Of a stretch of 64,000 nucleotides of DNA, positions 21,103-34,160 are shown one piece after another. Position 1 is the first letter of the stretch; each line of letters starts with the position of its first letter. The translations under genes and the position numbers were made by a program. The notes under the pieces are model-generated. The model had not been told where the DNA came from. It was given only the letters and a program-made list of their open reading frames with translations, and made no database searches. The stretch lies in NCBI GenBank assembly GCA_037951165.1, contig JBBDHG010000032.1:8671001-8735000 (forward strand). Reading direction: 5' to 3'. Source of the DNA: Lophius americanus. Lineage: Eukaryota; Chordata; Actinopteri; Lophiiformes; Lophiidae.

Positions 21103-21224
21103 AGCTTTGAAGGTAACTTCCATATTTTTGGAGTCAGTGTTAAACTTGCGCCTGAATACTGAAGCGCAGTTATTCCAGCATGAATGATTTTGGAGGAATA
21201 TTACAATGAAGGGGAGTTCTGCAG
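21103..21224 (-). other. unassigned exon-like open frame in bmpr1b intron 1 (candidate a)
   Basis: A 122-nt frame between a good acceptor (cttgtcttaatttag) and a consensus donor (GCT|GTAAGT). It reads AELPFIVIFLQNHSCWNNCA then SVFRRKFNTDSKNMEVTFKA. Its incoming phase fits bmpr1b exon 1 and its outgoing phase fits candidate b. The splice sites are better than expected for a random frame, but I recognise no domain. Confidence 0.2.
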
Positions 21225-21286
21225 CTAAATTAAGACAAGATGTCAGACTAAAACATTGATCATCAAAGGCAGCTTTTCTTTTTTCT

Positions 21287-21470
21287 CTGTTTATTTGACA
21301 GGGACAGCGCACAGCTTCTTAGAAAAACACCACTGTCGAAACAGATAACACTAGAGTAAAAGAAACAGTTATAAGAGAATACAAATCCATCATAAAACAA
21401 CAACAGTGACCCAACAACAATGAGATATCAAAGTATTAAAACACGTTTTGCCACGTGAAATTGTGTTGTT
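21287..21470. repeat. fish dispersed repeat (TTTATTTGACAGGGACAG)
   Basis: TCTGTTTATTTGACAGGGAC followed by AGCGCACA matches a sequence common in fish genomes. The rest up to 21470 is diverged; class not determined. Confidence 0.45.
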
Positions 21471-22854
21471 GATCTCTATTCAGTCCTTCATAGACTGTCA
21501 TTAAATAGGTCCCTAAAGACAAGTGTGGCTACTGGAAAGGCAAAGCTGATCTCACGCAATAGTAATGTGCAAATATTTTTCGAGCATTTCTTTTATTCTT
21601 GATTTATTTGAATGATTTAACATGATTTGTCTGGAAAAAGAACCCACAGAGCGGAAACCTCCTCTAACAAACTCTCTGAGTTACTCTCAAATACTCTTTA
21701 GTCCGTCATCCCCTGCGCCTTCCACTTCAGCATCTCTGTTCAGCCCATTGAGCCCCCAGCTCCACCCCCAAAGGAACAACAAAGGCAGCAATAGCTACAT
21801 ATCCAAAATTGTATCACCTCTAGTATTTGTCAAGACTTAGATCTAAGTAAAATTTCATACAAATCCGTCTTGTAAATTTTCTGTAATTTTACTCACAGAC
21901 AAAAAATAAAACAGACAAACAAACATACAGGAGTGAAAACATAAACTCCTTGGCAGAGGTAATTCAGTATTACCTGTCAAGAAAGAGAAAATGCTGCATA
22001 AACCGTATGATTATAGGTGACATTTTTCCCCCTTATGTTAAAATCAAGGATAAAAACTGTCCAATAGCGGGGGTTGTCATCATTCATGCCGTCAGTGATG
22101 AATATGAGTATGCAGTGACATTGAGACCGCCCCCTGACGCAGCTGATTGGTTGTATAACATGCATTGGTAGCACAAAGTCCCATTTGTTGTTCTTCCATC
22201 AATAAGGAAGTGTGTGCAGTGCTGAAAGATTACAGTATGTCTAGTGTAATTCTTCCTCATTAATCAAAAAAAAAGCAATACAAGAGTTGAACAGAGAGTT
22301 GGCTCTGCTCGGTTGGTCATTTGCTGAAGGGAAACTATGAATAAAATATAACTTGTAAAAACTCTTTCAACCAGCGTGGTCATTTGTCATAAAGTGGTTC
22401 CCTCCATAAATGTGTCTCTTGTACACAGTGTTGACAATGCTGCGAGGGCGGGATGGTCGGGTTTAAAGGGGTCACATTAACAATTGACCGATTTGAGAGA
22501 AAGGGAGCGAGGAAGAGTTGGAGGGGGAGAAGAAAGGGGGATTAACAAACGAGAAGTGACAGAGCTGCGGGGAACTGGTGGGCAGTTTAGCAGCACACAG
22601 AGGGACTGAGCAGAGGCCGCTGGCCTTCTCCGCCCTTTCTCTCACTCTCACTCTCCTCCCTCCCATCACTTACCCCGTCCTTCTCCATCATGCTCACTCA
22701 CTTTGTGTCTCACTTCTCTCAGCCTACAGGCTTTCAATGTCGTCACTCTTTAGTATTTTATAGTCTTTCTGTGCAACTGTGATTTTTAAAATTCTATCAC
22801 ATCATTGAAAACTGGCAGGGTAGCAGTAGCTCCGCCAAATCATGGAAATACTTT

Positions 22855-22930
22855 ATTTTGGCACTTCATTTGTTTCTTTGTTATTTATTTGGATCCCCAT
22901 TAGGTCCTAACTAAAGCCGGGCTTACATTG
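22855..22930. repeat. fish dispersed repeat (TTATTTGGATCCCCATTAG)
   Basis: Contains ATTTATTTGGATCCCCATTA, a sequence frequent in teleost genomes. Only a short piece is seen. Confidence 0.45.
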
Positions 22931-23438
22931 TATGGTTTTAGCGTCTTGGCTGTTTGATTCCAACTCACAGTGTAAGATTAATAATTTGGGGAAGCTCAGG
23001 ATTGGTGTGCTCACACTGCACGGCGCTGCAGCCTGTTATTATTGACAGCTGTGAATAAAGTTTTGTTTGAGCGCTCCATGGAAGAAAATGTGTTTGTGTT
23101 TGAACATGCTAACAAGACAGAAATTAGCTGTTTTGATCGTTTTTGCTATCCTGGGTGCCGAAACCCCTATTTTTTAAAAAGATGCGCCAGCTTATCTAGG
23201 AGGCTAGGACGGCAGAAAGTATGGCTGGTCCGTGTAGCAGAGAGAATAGGAGGTAAGCTAGCTATATTTCACTGCATAGTATTATCTTGTTAAGTAAGAT
23301 CGCTCTGACAAGAACCTCTCTTTTTCTTCCGTGCTGCTCACTTTCTACAAGACACTATTTTATGACTACTTGTCTTTTTTTACTATCCAAAAAATGATCT
23401 GTATCGTCATGTTTATACAGACGCTGAGTGGCCACTTC

Positions 23439-23480
23439 CACTTCCTTTTCTCACTTCTCATGAAGTGAGAAAAGGAAGTG
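23439..23480. repeat. perfect inverted repeat, 19-bp arms, 4-base loop
   Basis: CACTTCCTTTTCTCACTTC, loop TCAT, then GAAGTGAGAAAAGGAAGTG. All 19 positions pair. It lies in bmpr1b intron 1. It could fold as an RNA hairpin or extrude as a cruciform; it may also be a small transposon relic. Confidence 0.95.
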
Positions 23481-26242
23481 ATGACATCATCTCATCCAGT
23501 CGTTTCCCTGCTTCAACTCTGCGAAAAACCTGAGACCAAAATTTCAAACCTGTCGCCCAAACTGTCGGACTGATGATCATGAGTCAAATGATTGGGCTTA
23601 AATCGTGGAGAGTACACCCGGTTGAAGGTAGCAGCCGGTCTTCCTGTTTCTTATCAAGCCATAAAGAACGATCCATGGGCCTCTACATACACAGGAAAAA
23701 ATATCCAACCAAAAAAACCCACCTAATATGTATGAAGAGTTTCATTTTCTCATAATTCTCATATAACAGGAGTCAAAAAGTTATATGACACAAACTGAGT
23801 CAAATTAAAAATGGTCACCAAAATAAATGTCCGAACAGCCGGTTGCTTTATAACCCTAGTGGACACAAATGGTATTTTGCTGCGATATTCCGGCTCTCGG
23901 GCCCAAATTCCATTTGGGACATTCCGGGTCCATTGGCTATCCAACTGTGCCTCCTGGTCCCATCCAACAAAAACTCTGTACAATGACATGAATGAATGGC
24001 TTTTCTATATTGATACAATAACTATAAAAGGTTTTCTGAACAAATTCATTGATTCTTTTGTTTTGGTGTTACTACAATATAACGATGCTACACCATTTTT
24101 TTCTTTTTCTTTTCGTTTTCTTTTTTCGCTTGATCAGATTTCTCACACAGTAACAGGCACACTGACAGTGTAACACTGACACTGCAAATAAATTATTATA
24201 CTTCCTACCAGTCCATAGACCTAAGGTTATGCAAATGACCTCATAGTTAATGTGCTATTTAAAGTTTATTCTAGGTATGCACATATTCAGGCGAGACTTA
24301 ACTTAAAATAACGCCATGGCTTCAGAGTTTTTAACTTTGTAATCATCAGGCATGTGAACGAGTTCTTTGAGGTACAGCGTCTTTCCCATAATCATCATCC
24401 ACCATCATACTAGTTCATGTAAAACTTTTCTTTTGCTTGATTCCCTCTTTCCTTTTTGTCTTTGTCTTCTATCTGTGATGAGTAAAACCTGGATACAGAG
24501 ACCGATGCATTTTTTCCATTGATCATGAGGTAATGGCTGATTTTCTGTATGAGCCTGGACCATCTGTCTGTAGGAGGGAGAGCTACCGAGGTCAAATACT
24601 CCACTATTTTTCAAACCCTTTCCTCATATCTTATCTCCCAGAAGAAGCAAAAAAAACTCCCCCTACTGAGACAAAAATGCATGGAGTCTTAGAGGTGTAA
24701 AGTTGCACATGCAGATTCTTGCTGGGGAGTAGTTTTTGAATTCTCAGAAACTACTTAAAAGGGAGATAAGGCAGCTTTTCATCATACAATACACTTTTGG
24801 TTTGAGGGGGCATTGCTCATATAGGTTCAGAAATTTGAGTTTAGGAAAATATTACTCAAGGCTGTGCGATCCCTGTAAAAGTCTGATCGGACCAATGGGA
24901 ACTCTGGTCCAAAGTACCACCAATGTCAAAACACATCTCAAATAAAATGATTTTGCTGTGATACAGGCTGAATTTCCATGTATTCCATTAATTAAATTGT
25001 TTAAACTGCCTTTCAGACACCAGTCTGAGTTTTCGCGTCACTCCTCAAGGCTTTCTCAGGCTTGATGGCAGGTTATAAGGGCTTCTGTAAACACACAATT
25101 AACAAGAGTGACCCCACAAACCCCCAAAAGCGTAAAAAGACCCCTTTTCAACAGATGCGGCTTTGTGCAAACTTAAACACAAAGAGGAAGAGGACGACAG
25201 ATATGTGGATAGATGTAGCGGACAGCAGCGAGGGAAAGGATGTGATCCATGAGACGCTAAGATGAAGACAAGAGATTTGGCAGAAGATAGACAGAAAAAC
25301 AGACGGGGAAACAGAATGAGAGGGAACATATTCATTAGTTATCCCGGTCATGTCAAACAAGGCCTACCAGAAAAGCCCTTTCACCAAGACCGTGTAAACA
25401 CTACCCACCTCCCCCTTCCACTTAAGACACACTCATTTGACAACACTGCTCTTTTCCTGCCCCCTTCTTCCCTCTAAGTAGCAGTCCATCTTGCTGCTGT
25501 TTGACAGTGTCATCAGTGCAGCCAGAGAAACATGGAAGGTTGATTCTTCTTTTCTTTTTTTTTTGGTTCGCTCTCTCTTCTCTCTCTAGATGTCCATGTT
25601 GCTTTCAGTGCCTAGTCTTATCTCCACATTCCTCTTATCTCCATGTTCTTCTTCCCGTCAATGTTATGATGAGTCAAGGCGTCCCGAATGTGCAGGAATG
25701 TCCTAATGAACCCCACCTTGTCATCTGGACGCTGGGACGCTAAGCTAGTCTCATTTGTTGTAGACTAAACTCACTTTGAAATTCAAACCTTTGATTGCAA
25801 AGAATGTGACAAAGGGTTCACTCTCAGGGTTTTCATATCTTATTTTCTTTTTTGACAGTGATAACTTCACGAACTGGACAAACCATAGTTAAGTTTCTCC
25901 TAATCTACTAATATCGGAAGAGAAAAGGGTGTCACATTTCCTAACAGGTCTCACCAAAGTGAGAGTTCACCAATATTTCATTTTCACCATAATACGTCAA
26001 TTTATTAATTATACGAGCAGACATGTTTTTTTTTGTTTTTTTTGTGGAAATACCTCTAACATTCGATCCCCCCACTTGCTCATGCTGGTATCAGTCATAT
26101 AGTGGAACTGAAAGTGGGTTACCACAGTCAGACATTTTTTAGTAGCTGTGAGGGTGGATTTTCAATGAAGCGGATATCATTTTTATTTCTATTTTCTTAA
26201 GATGTCTTTATTATATACCTTTTTTTTTTATGTCATGAATTG

Positions 26243-26245
<3 letters not shown>

Positions 26246-26298
<53 letters not shown>

Positions 26299-26301
26299 CG
26301 T
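26246..26301. repeat. compound (TA)n(TG)n microsatellite
   Basis: A run of TA units passes directly into TG units. Ordinary simple repeat in bmpr1b intron 1. Confidence 0.95.
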
Positions 26302-27204
26302 CCTTACAACCACTTTAAATGTTCTGATGTTATGTTGCTATAAAGATGTACTTTGGAGAGACAGTTGTGGTTGTGGGCACTAACCCAACATTCTGTGTAT
26401 TACACACTTATTAGAAAATATGAAACTGATTGAAAATTCCTATAAAATGTAAATTATGACTGTGGGAAACTGTAAAACTGGTTATTTAACTCAATAAAAG
26501 CCCAAGTCCAGGGATCAGTTTAAAATTTCAATCACGTTTGTTGAGGTATTACAAAGTATCAATGCCTTTTAAAAATACCATTTTTAAAAGCAAAATTCCT
26601 TCAAAAATCCTGACCTCACGTTTGTCTTATATATGAAGAATGGACTTAAGTAGACTAAAATATAATGAGCATATCTGAAAAAATGTCTCGGCATGATCAT
26701 GTGACCGTTGGGCAAACCTCGACCGCACTTTGAAAACCGCCAAAATCAAAATAACAGATAATGTACACAACAACAAAAAAACAATCACAGAAAGGCATAA
26801 ATACTCAAATATAATTATCCAAAATATTTAATATTTAATAAACTTTAAGTTTAAGTTTAAAAAAAAACAATTTTAAAATATCTCTTTATTCAGCTAGATG
26901 GAGAGATCTGATGGCAATTTTACACTCCAGCCCATCCTTGAGAACCAGGGGGAGCTGCCGTCTACATCGGTCTATTTTCCATAGTTTACGATGGAACCCT
27001 CACGACCAAAGAATATGACTTTAACACATTTACATCTTACACTCCATTAAGAATACACGGCGGTGGGAAAACCATGAATCCATAAATGTGATTATCTGTG
27101 CATGAATCTGAAAATCTGTATCAAATGAAGTGTGGGTCTCCTGATGAAGTGTCTCATGCATGAACTCAGACAGTGGTGGGCTACAAATTCAATTTCGAGT
27201 TGCG

Positions 27205-27230
27205 CACACACACACACACACACACACAGA
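27205..27230. repeat. (CA)n microsatellite
   Basis: About twelve CA units after TTGCG. Simple repeat in bmpr1b intron 1. Confidence 0.95.
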
Positions 27231-29257
27231 TGTCTGTCTTTCTGTGTCCATCACGTCCATCTGTTTTTCCACCCCAGCTCAGATGAAAACTATATTACTC
27301 CCTAAATGACAAAAGCCTGAGGGCTCCGTTCATATTACCTGCCTTGAGTTGCCGTTAAGGCAGATTGTTAACATTTTTTTAGGGTAAAGGTCTTCAAACT
27401 GACTGCATTCCACTGCTGAGAAACTGCATGCCAGCTGCTGGGCTGGTTCTTAAATCTTGTGTGGCCTGATCAAAAGCTAATTTAAATTCAATCAAATTCA
27501 TATTACTATTTTTCAAAGCTCTCTTAAGGTCATGATTCATAGGATCTGCCTCAGGGTCGTTTCCAAGGCAACATAAATTGAGGTTTTTGCCACATGGATG
27601 TGGTTTTAAAGTATTTCATACCTGTGTATCCGAGGTTTGCGTGGTGTCATCTACCGTCCTATCTATTTCTTTCAAGGATATTTTTTCATGTATTGTTTTT
27701 TTGATCTTAAAATAGCTCCGACCATCTCTTGGACATTCATGTGTGGAAATATATTGAGTGCCTCAGTGGCTTTTTGTATTCTTTATTATTGGTTTGTAGT
27801 ACAATTTATGCAGTTTGAGTGCTTCTGTGTCAAGTCAAAACAAAAATAAAAAATATATATATAAATATATCATTTTAGACCATATTGTAGGATGGGATCA
27901 TTGACTTTCTTTACCTGAGTACACGGACTTAATTTCCCCTCAGTGATTAATGAAGTCTATCTATCCATCTATCTGGGGTTATTTTAGCTTTCTAAATGTC
28001 TAATATGAGCTACAGGTGGTTCTAAGTAATTCCAAAACGCTGAGTGTTTGTTAAAACTAACTAAGTTGAATACTGACTTTTATATTGAAATGATTTTACA
28101 CAATGTTCCCTGAGGGACTTTGTCATTTTTAGCAGGTATGAACAGAACATATATCTGAAAAGAATCTTTGACCTGTTTTATCCAGGATATACAGATCTTG
28201 TTGCAAATGGTCATCCAATATCCGATCATGTTATTATTATACATTATTATTTATAATGAATAATAGCGGTAGTATGACATAATATAAAGCGATGACATAG
28301 TTGATGATGTATATAAATGAAAAAAACATTTAGACATGTCAAACATTAACTCACAATTTTTATGTCTTTACGGTATGTCCTCCAAATATAATCTGGCAAA
28401 GTACCTCACAGAGTAAACTAGTATTGAGTATTTCCAGTTTCAGTTTTGGCAGCAATGGAACCTGTCAGTGGTTGGGATATATTAAGGCAGTAATTGATAG
28501 AAATTGATCGATGGCTCAGAGGCAGGAAGAAGTTTGTTTGCTTGCAACATGTTGACAGTTCATAATTTTTGCCATTCTGGGTGCTGAAACCTACAGAGAG
28601 GACGTCGTGGGTGGGTTCGACGGTGTGGGCAGTATGGCTGGTGGATTTAGCAGAGGAAACTGCGGGTATGATGGTTACGTTTTACAGTATACAGAGTTAA
28701 CATGATAGCCAGCATGGCTTTGACACCTGAGAAAGTGACACCCCATTTTCTCCTCTGCTGTTCTGTTGCTATCAGAGACAAACTCCTCTTACTATTATAT
28801 GACTAATATTTGTTCTTTATTTTTCTCATGATGCATGCGTTGCCATGTCAGCATAGACTGTTCTCCAGTTTGTACAGGAAGAAAAGTGCTGACCTCGGGG
28901 AATCGCTTCAAACATGTGAAAGCCTTAGTCTGCCGACCAAGATTTCTGAAATGTCAGAAACTCATCATTAACGCTTATGATTTTTTAGCATTAAAATCAT
29001 TGGGATTTCTTAGATGTTGTCTTTGATGTTGTTACAGTGTTCTTTAAAATTTACTCTTCTTTGGGGAGTAAATTTAAAATACCGTTTAAAGTGAAAATCA
29101 GGGAAGAGAAGCTGCTGGAGGTGCTTTGCTTTCTACCACTGGGTCAGCAACACAATGACATCATCCACAACATCTTCAAACATTCCTTCCTCATGTCACC
29201 CTGATGACTGATGCAGTCCCTACAACTGTCATCTGCCAGCTTTATACTGTGACCACT

Positions 29258-29258
29258 G

Positions 29259-29291
<33 letters not shown>

Positions 29292-29318
29292 AATGTTTGT
29301 GTGCGTGTGTGTGGGTGT
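29258..29318. repeat. (GT)n microsatellite
   Basis: GT array with AT interruptions inside bmpr1b intron 1; the His-Thr-rich minus-strand frame across it is an artefact. Confidence 0.95.
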
Positions 29319-32300
29319 GTGCTCACATCCCCTTTCATGTGGATGAGTGACAGTTGCAAAAAGATTCAGGAACTCTGAGCTCATTCAAAGGCTCTTAGCG
29401 TTCCCTTTGGAATACAAGGAAATGATAAAATGCTCCTTTAAAGATGTGTGAGAGAGCAACGCAAAGAAAAGAGTGAAAGGATAGCAGCTGGTCTGGTTTC
29501 TTCATCAAAGGTCCTTCGCTCCTTCTCATGGCCATCTGTGGGCTTCAACTAACAAAACAGCTCAGCTCATTTCACAAACTCTGGGCATGTGGCGGATCAG
29601 CAGGCTGTGACTGTTTAATGTGAGCATTCTTGATTCCACTGGTCCCAAACCCGCTCAAAACTTTGTTTTGATTCGACTATATGCTAAAAAAACGATTTAC
29701 CATGAAGACAAATATGAAAGCCACCCATACTGGTGCTTTCTGCTATATCGTTGTAATTCTGCGACTCAATAATTCACAATGGCATAATGTAATTATAGGT
29801 TGCGGGATTGTTCTTATTTCCTGAACATTTTTACCTGATTTCTATAAATATGAGATGGTGTGAGCCATTTTGCTCTCTCCTAGTAATAAGGATGAATGCA
29901 TAATCAGATCTTAAATCTACATCGAGCATTTTGCCCCGATATAACCATGCACCTAGATTTTACACATTCAGTACCAATTTGTCTAATCACCTCGTCAAAG
30001 ATGACGGGCCTATATCCTTCGGCCTAAAATCAAAAGGATTTCACAGTGGTGTTGACCTTCATGTTTGATCCATAAAGGTCACATGAATTGATGCTAATGA
30101 AGCGTTTGAGCTTCTCAGGAGAAAACGGAGACGGGGTTGCTGAAGACGAACCTAATTCTCCACTCATAGCAGAATCAGCATAACCACGCGTTGCGACACA
30201 TCTCTAGCATTTGGAAAACACGCTGCAAAGCCACAACACAACGGAATTGTTTTCCAGAGGAAGCTGCTTATAGGTGATGCACACCTGGATTCGCTTTTCT
30301 CATTTCTAAGAGTATTTATAGTGCAGAGCAGATATTATACACAGGTTTCATTTGTTGTTTGCATTAAGAATCTTTCTCAGATTTTGGGCTCTTCCCTTAA
30401 CTTCCAGCTCATGCGGACCTGTGACTTAGAATAAAGCCTTCATCAACATTGTGAATTCAACAAATGAAACTTAATAACCCAAAGCTACAGTAAACAAAAT
30501 CTGCCATATTAACTCTTATCCACAATCATGCAATTTGACTTCAGGTGTCGCCACATTAAATGTCAGCTACAGACGCAATTCCTGCTTCTGTTAAACCATG
30601 ACTAAAGTACAATCTGACGCAATTTCCAACAATGGAAACTTTTCAAACCCTTTTTGTCAGTTGTTACAGTTATGAGACTCTAATCTCTGATTAACACCAA
30701 AAAAATAACAGTTAACAACCTTTTCTTTTCTCATTATCTTGTGAAAATGATTGCCGGATGAAGCTTTGGGTACTGTGTATATTAGGGGCATTATGAAGTT
30801 TAATTAGCTGTATTCACAATGTTGATTTAGGCTTTAGTCTTAGTCACATGAACACAGGACCCTGAAGTTAACAGAAGAGATGTGAGAGACAAGCAGATGA
30901 AAACAACAAATGAAACCTGTGTGTGATATCTGTTCTATTCATTAAAAAGCGGGTATGGGGTCGCATCACCAACAAGTGTCCTCTTGAAACACTGCTGTTG
31001 TGTTGAGGTATTTGGAGTGTTTTCCAAATGATGAACACATGTTGTCAAATTGTTGAAGATGTTTTCTGAATTGCTTGTGTTTTATTTAATTGCATGTGTT
31101 TTTCCTTGGTTGCTGTGTGTTTAGGGACCACAAATGAAGGCAGATCACGAAACATTGGTAATCCCTTTTTCAAGAAGATTCTCTCCTCCAACAAAAATAT
31201 TTTGGAGTTAGTTAGTTTTATTATAGTTAGCGGCAGAGCAGACAAACCACATTACACTGAAATGCGTTGATTGCATTTTAAAGGACATATTAAACAGCTT
31301 TTAATAGCTGGTGGTTCGGTGGTGGTTTCCTATTGTCCATTTGGTTTAGTGTATTTTTAATGAACAAAAAAAAAAAACAATACAAAACTGTTGTGATTTA
31401 GCCTTACAGTTCCAATCACACTGTATCACGCTAAACCACGATGGCTGTGAACATTACTGGTCGCCTGTTTTTAACAAGTATTTAGCTGAATTGGTGCAGC
31501 TAAGTCCTTCATGTAAGGACTTCTAAACTGTTATCCTAACCACAAATCAAAGATAAATCTGGACGTGTTTTGAATACATATTCAACCAAAACACCTGATC
31601 CAGAGACTTCACTCAGCCTACCAGCGCTATGATGAGCGCCCATCACACTGTAATAAGGAGCATTAGGCCACAGTACACACACCTTCACTGTCCGTTCAAA
31701 TAGGCATCTATTTTTACCATATTGGATCTGCTATGCGCATGCTACCATCATGTGATTCATTGTTTCATCATGATGCTATGCTAGAATCATTCCTATAAAC
31801 TGATCGACAATAGCCACGCACGCCAAGCTAATCGCTGGCCGTGACAAATATAACGGCGCAAGTTTCGAATTCCACGCAGACATGGAGAGTGTGTGTATAG
31901 CAGAGTAGTTCAAACTCAAACTCACAGTCCAACACCTCAAGGTGGTTTTTGAACAGGAATGCTGAAGGCATAGAAGAGATACTTTGCATTTTTTGGAGGT
32001 ACAATCTCTTACAGCTCAAAAAAAGAGGTGCTAGATTCTAATAATATCTCACCTTTTTGTGTTTGCATAAACATCAAGCCAAACAATGTAGGACTAAAAA
32101 TAATACAGCTGAAAGTAATTATTTAGCGACGTTATTGCATCAGTTGGCTTTCATTTAATCAAACTTTGTCTCATCTAAAAATAAGCACTTGATGCAATGA
32201 CATTGGTCACATCCTGATCAGCATAGGGGACAAAAATACTGGACTAAGAGTTTGGCCCATTTCTATCGCACAACTGAATTGTTTCCTAAAATAAATATTC

Positions 32301-34030
32301 CGCTAAAGAGCCCCCTAGCAGAGATTAAACCCAATAAAATGTTCCATGAACAGAAAGATGTGGAAAAAACAGCACTAAGGAAAAGGAATAAGTTTATGTC
32401 AGCTTTATATAAAGTTGTGTTTGAAGCCACATTGATTTTTAATGCAAATTCAATGACTGAAATGGGTCTAAAACAATTCTGCTCAGCTGCTAGGCACGAG
32501 GATATAATCACAGCGAAAGCCGAGATGAGGATAAGAGTTGGATTTAGTTATTTACGTGGTTCGTAGTAACACAACACAGTGACCCAGGTCAAGCTGGCAC
32601 TCAATGTAATACAGGCTGATAAGTAAGAAGAGATATTAAATATTGTGTTGGAGTTTTTTGACCTTCGAAAACGTTTAGAAAACCTTGACAAAGACAGTCT
32701 TTTTTCAGTAGATTACATGTAAACCATACTTGTTTATACTATGACAACTTTCATATCACCATTACCAGCTGACTGTAATGGAAGAAGCTATTATAACTCA
32801 GCATTCAATTGTTTGGTGGTCTGTAATGTTCCAACAGTTTTCAGGTGTTTTCTCAACAACAAACAAATAGTTAAGATCAAATGATCTGTAAAGCCTGGAG
32901 TACTTTCTGACTACAGGTCAAGTATAGCCGCGTTAACACAGTCTATTCAATGCAGGGTTGGCACACCTCTACTTCCCCCACCTAGGAGTAGTTCTATCAA
33001 TGGCCAGCTTTGTCAGGTGACGTAGCAAGTTTGATTTTAGAAGTGCAACAAACAATGGCACTAGTCTCAAAGCTGGTAGCTAAAGATATGCTTTCATCAG
33101 CTTTGATGAAGAAGAGCTTTTCAGAACCTGATTTTCCAGTGCTATCTACAAACACCACATGTAGGACTGTAGAAACTGTTTGGTGCATTGCTGAGAGCTG
33201 AAGACTCATTTAGCGAGAAATAAATCGTACGTCACCTGTTAGTACATACTAAACTGGGAAATGCAAAATCACCGGAGTGACTTTCGGCCTAAGAGGGTAA
33301 ATTAAGTCTTGCTCTTTTCATTTGTGAGTGGGTATTTGTGTGTGTCAGACGTGCCTCTTAAACTGTCCATAAATGCAACATGTTCAGTCATGTGACCCCT
33401 ATCAAATCATAGGTCCTCCTCATTTGTTAGTCCCTTAATGTGCATACATAACAGCATGGACGTCTGATAATCAGACGAGCTTGGTCCTAAAGATCGACCT
33501 GCTTGTCGTTGGGCGCATAATGCTTCAGTAAATACGACACCAAACAAAAAATTGGTCAAATTTGAACTATTTTGCAACGTCAAAATGATCACATTGCAGT
33601 GTATGAGGAGTTGATGGCTCAAAGAAAGTGGAAAAAAAACAGATAGCAGACACGTGCTTCTGCAGTGCAGCTGTTACTAACAGAATCAAATGTGTGCGCC
33701 AAACACGTATGATACAGTATTGTTAGAAAGTATCTGCTGAATTAAAATGTATTTGGTACTTTGCGACCGCCTCTAATCCCTGCTAAGGTTAGACAATGGA
33801 ACCAAATTTGAGCCATACAAGGCACTGTACTGATGAACCTGTGCAAAGGATGAGACAGCATATTTTGTAAAAGAAAAATAACAAAGAGATAAACTGTTTC
33901 TGTAGCAAAGATAGTCAAGCTTGAATAGTTCAATATATTTACAGTACAGACCTTGTCACAGAACTGTATATGTACTAATCGTTCACTTATCATGATCAAA
34001 GGAAAAGTTGAAATAATTGTGATCATGACA
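29319..34030. other. bmpr1b intron 1, unassigned stretch
   Basis: Non-repetitive-looking AT-rich sequence. The open frame at 32252-32566 (104 codons) has no recognisable motif. Conserved non-coding elements could lie here, but I cannot show conservation from one sequence. Confidence 0.4.
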
Positions 34031-34033
34031 TTG

Positions 34034-34160
34034 ACATTGGGCAAGGGGCGGGCTACACCTTGGAAAAGCCGCCACCTCATCATAGGACCGACACAGAGAC
34101 AGACAACCGTCCACGCTCACGTTCACAGCTACAGTCATTTAAGAATCATCAATTCCTGTG
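34034..34160. repeat. fish dispersed repeat, inverted (GGGCAAGGGGCGGGCTACACC)
   Basis: ATTGGGCAAGGGGCGGGCTA, then CCGACACAGAGACAGACAAC and CACGCTCACGTTCACAGCTA follow, in order, a very common teleost repeat in reverse orientation. Confidence 0.65.

Larger units (their letters stand above)
21480..29257. other. bmpr1b intron 1, unassigned stretch
   Basis: Apart from the simple repeats and hairpin listed separately I see no supported gene. The segments near 23090-23260 and 28520-28690 resemble each other (GCTATCCTGGGTGC or GCCATTCTGGGTGC, then GTATGGCTGGT), so they are probably two copies of another dispersed repeat. Confidence 0.45.

Noticed and set aside
32252..32566. 104-codon plus-strand frame in bmpr1b intron 1
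   Set aside because: No motif, no splice context, ordinary chance length.
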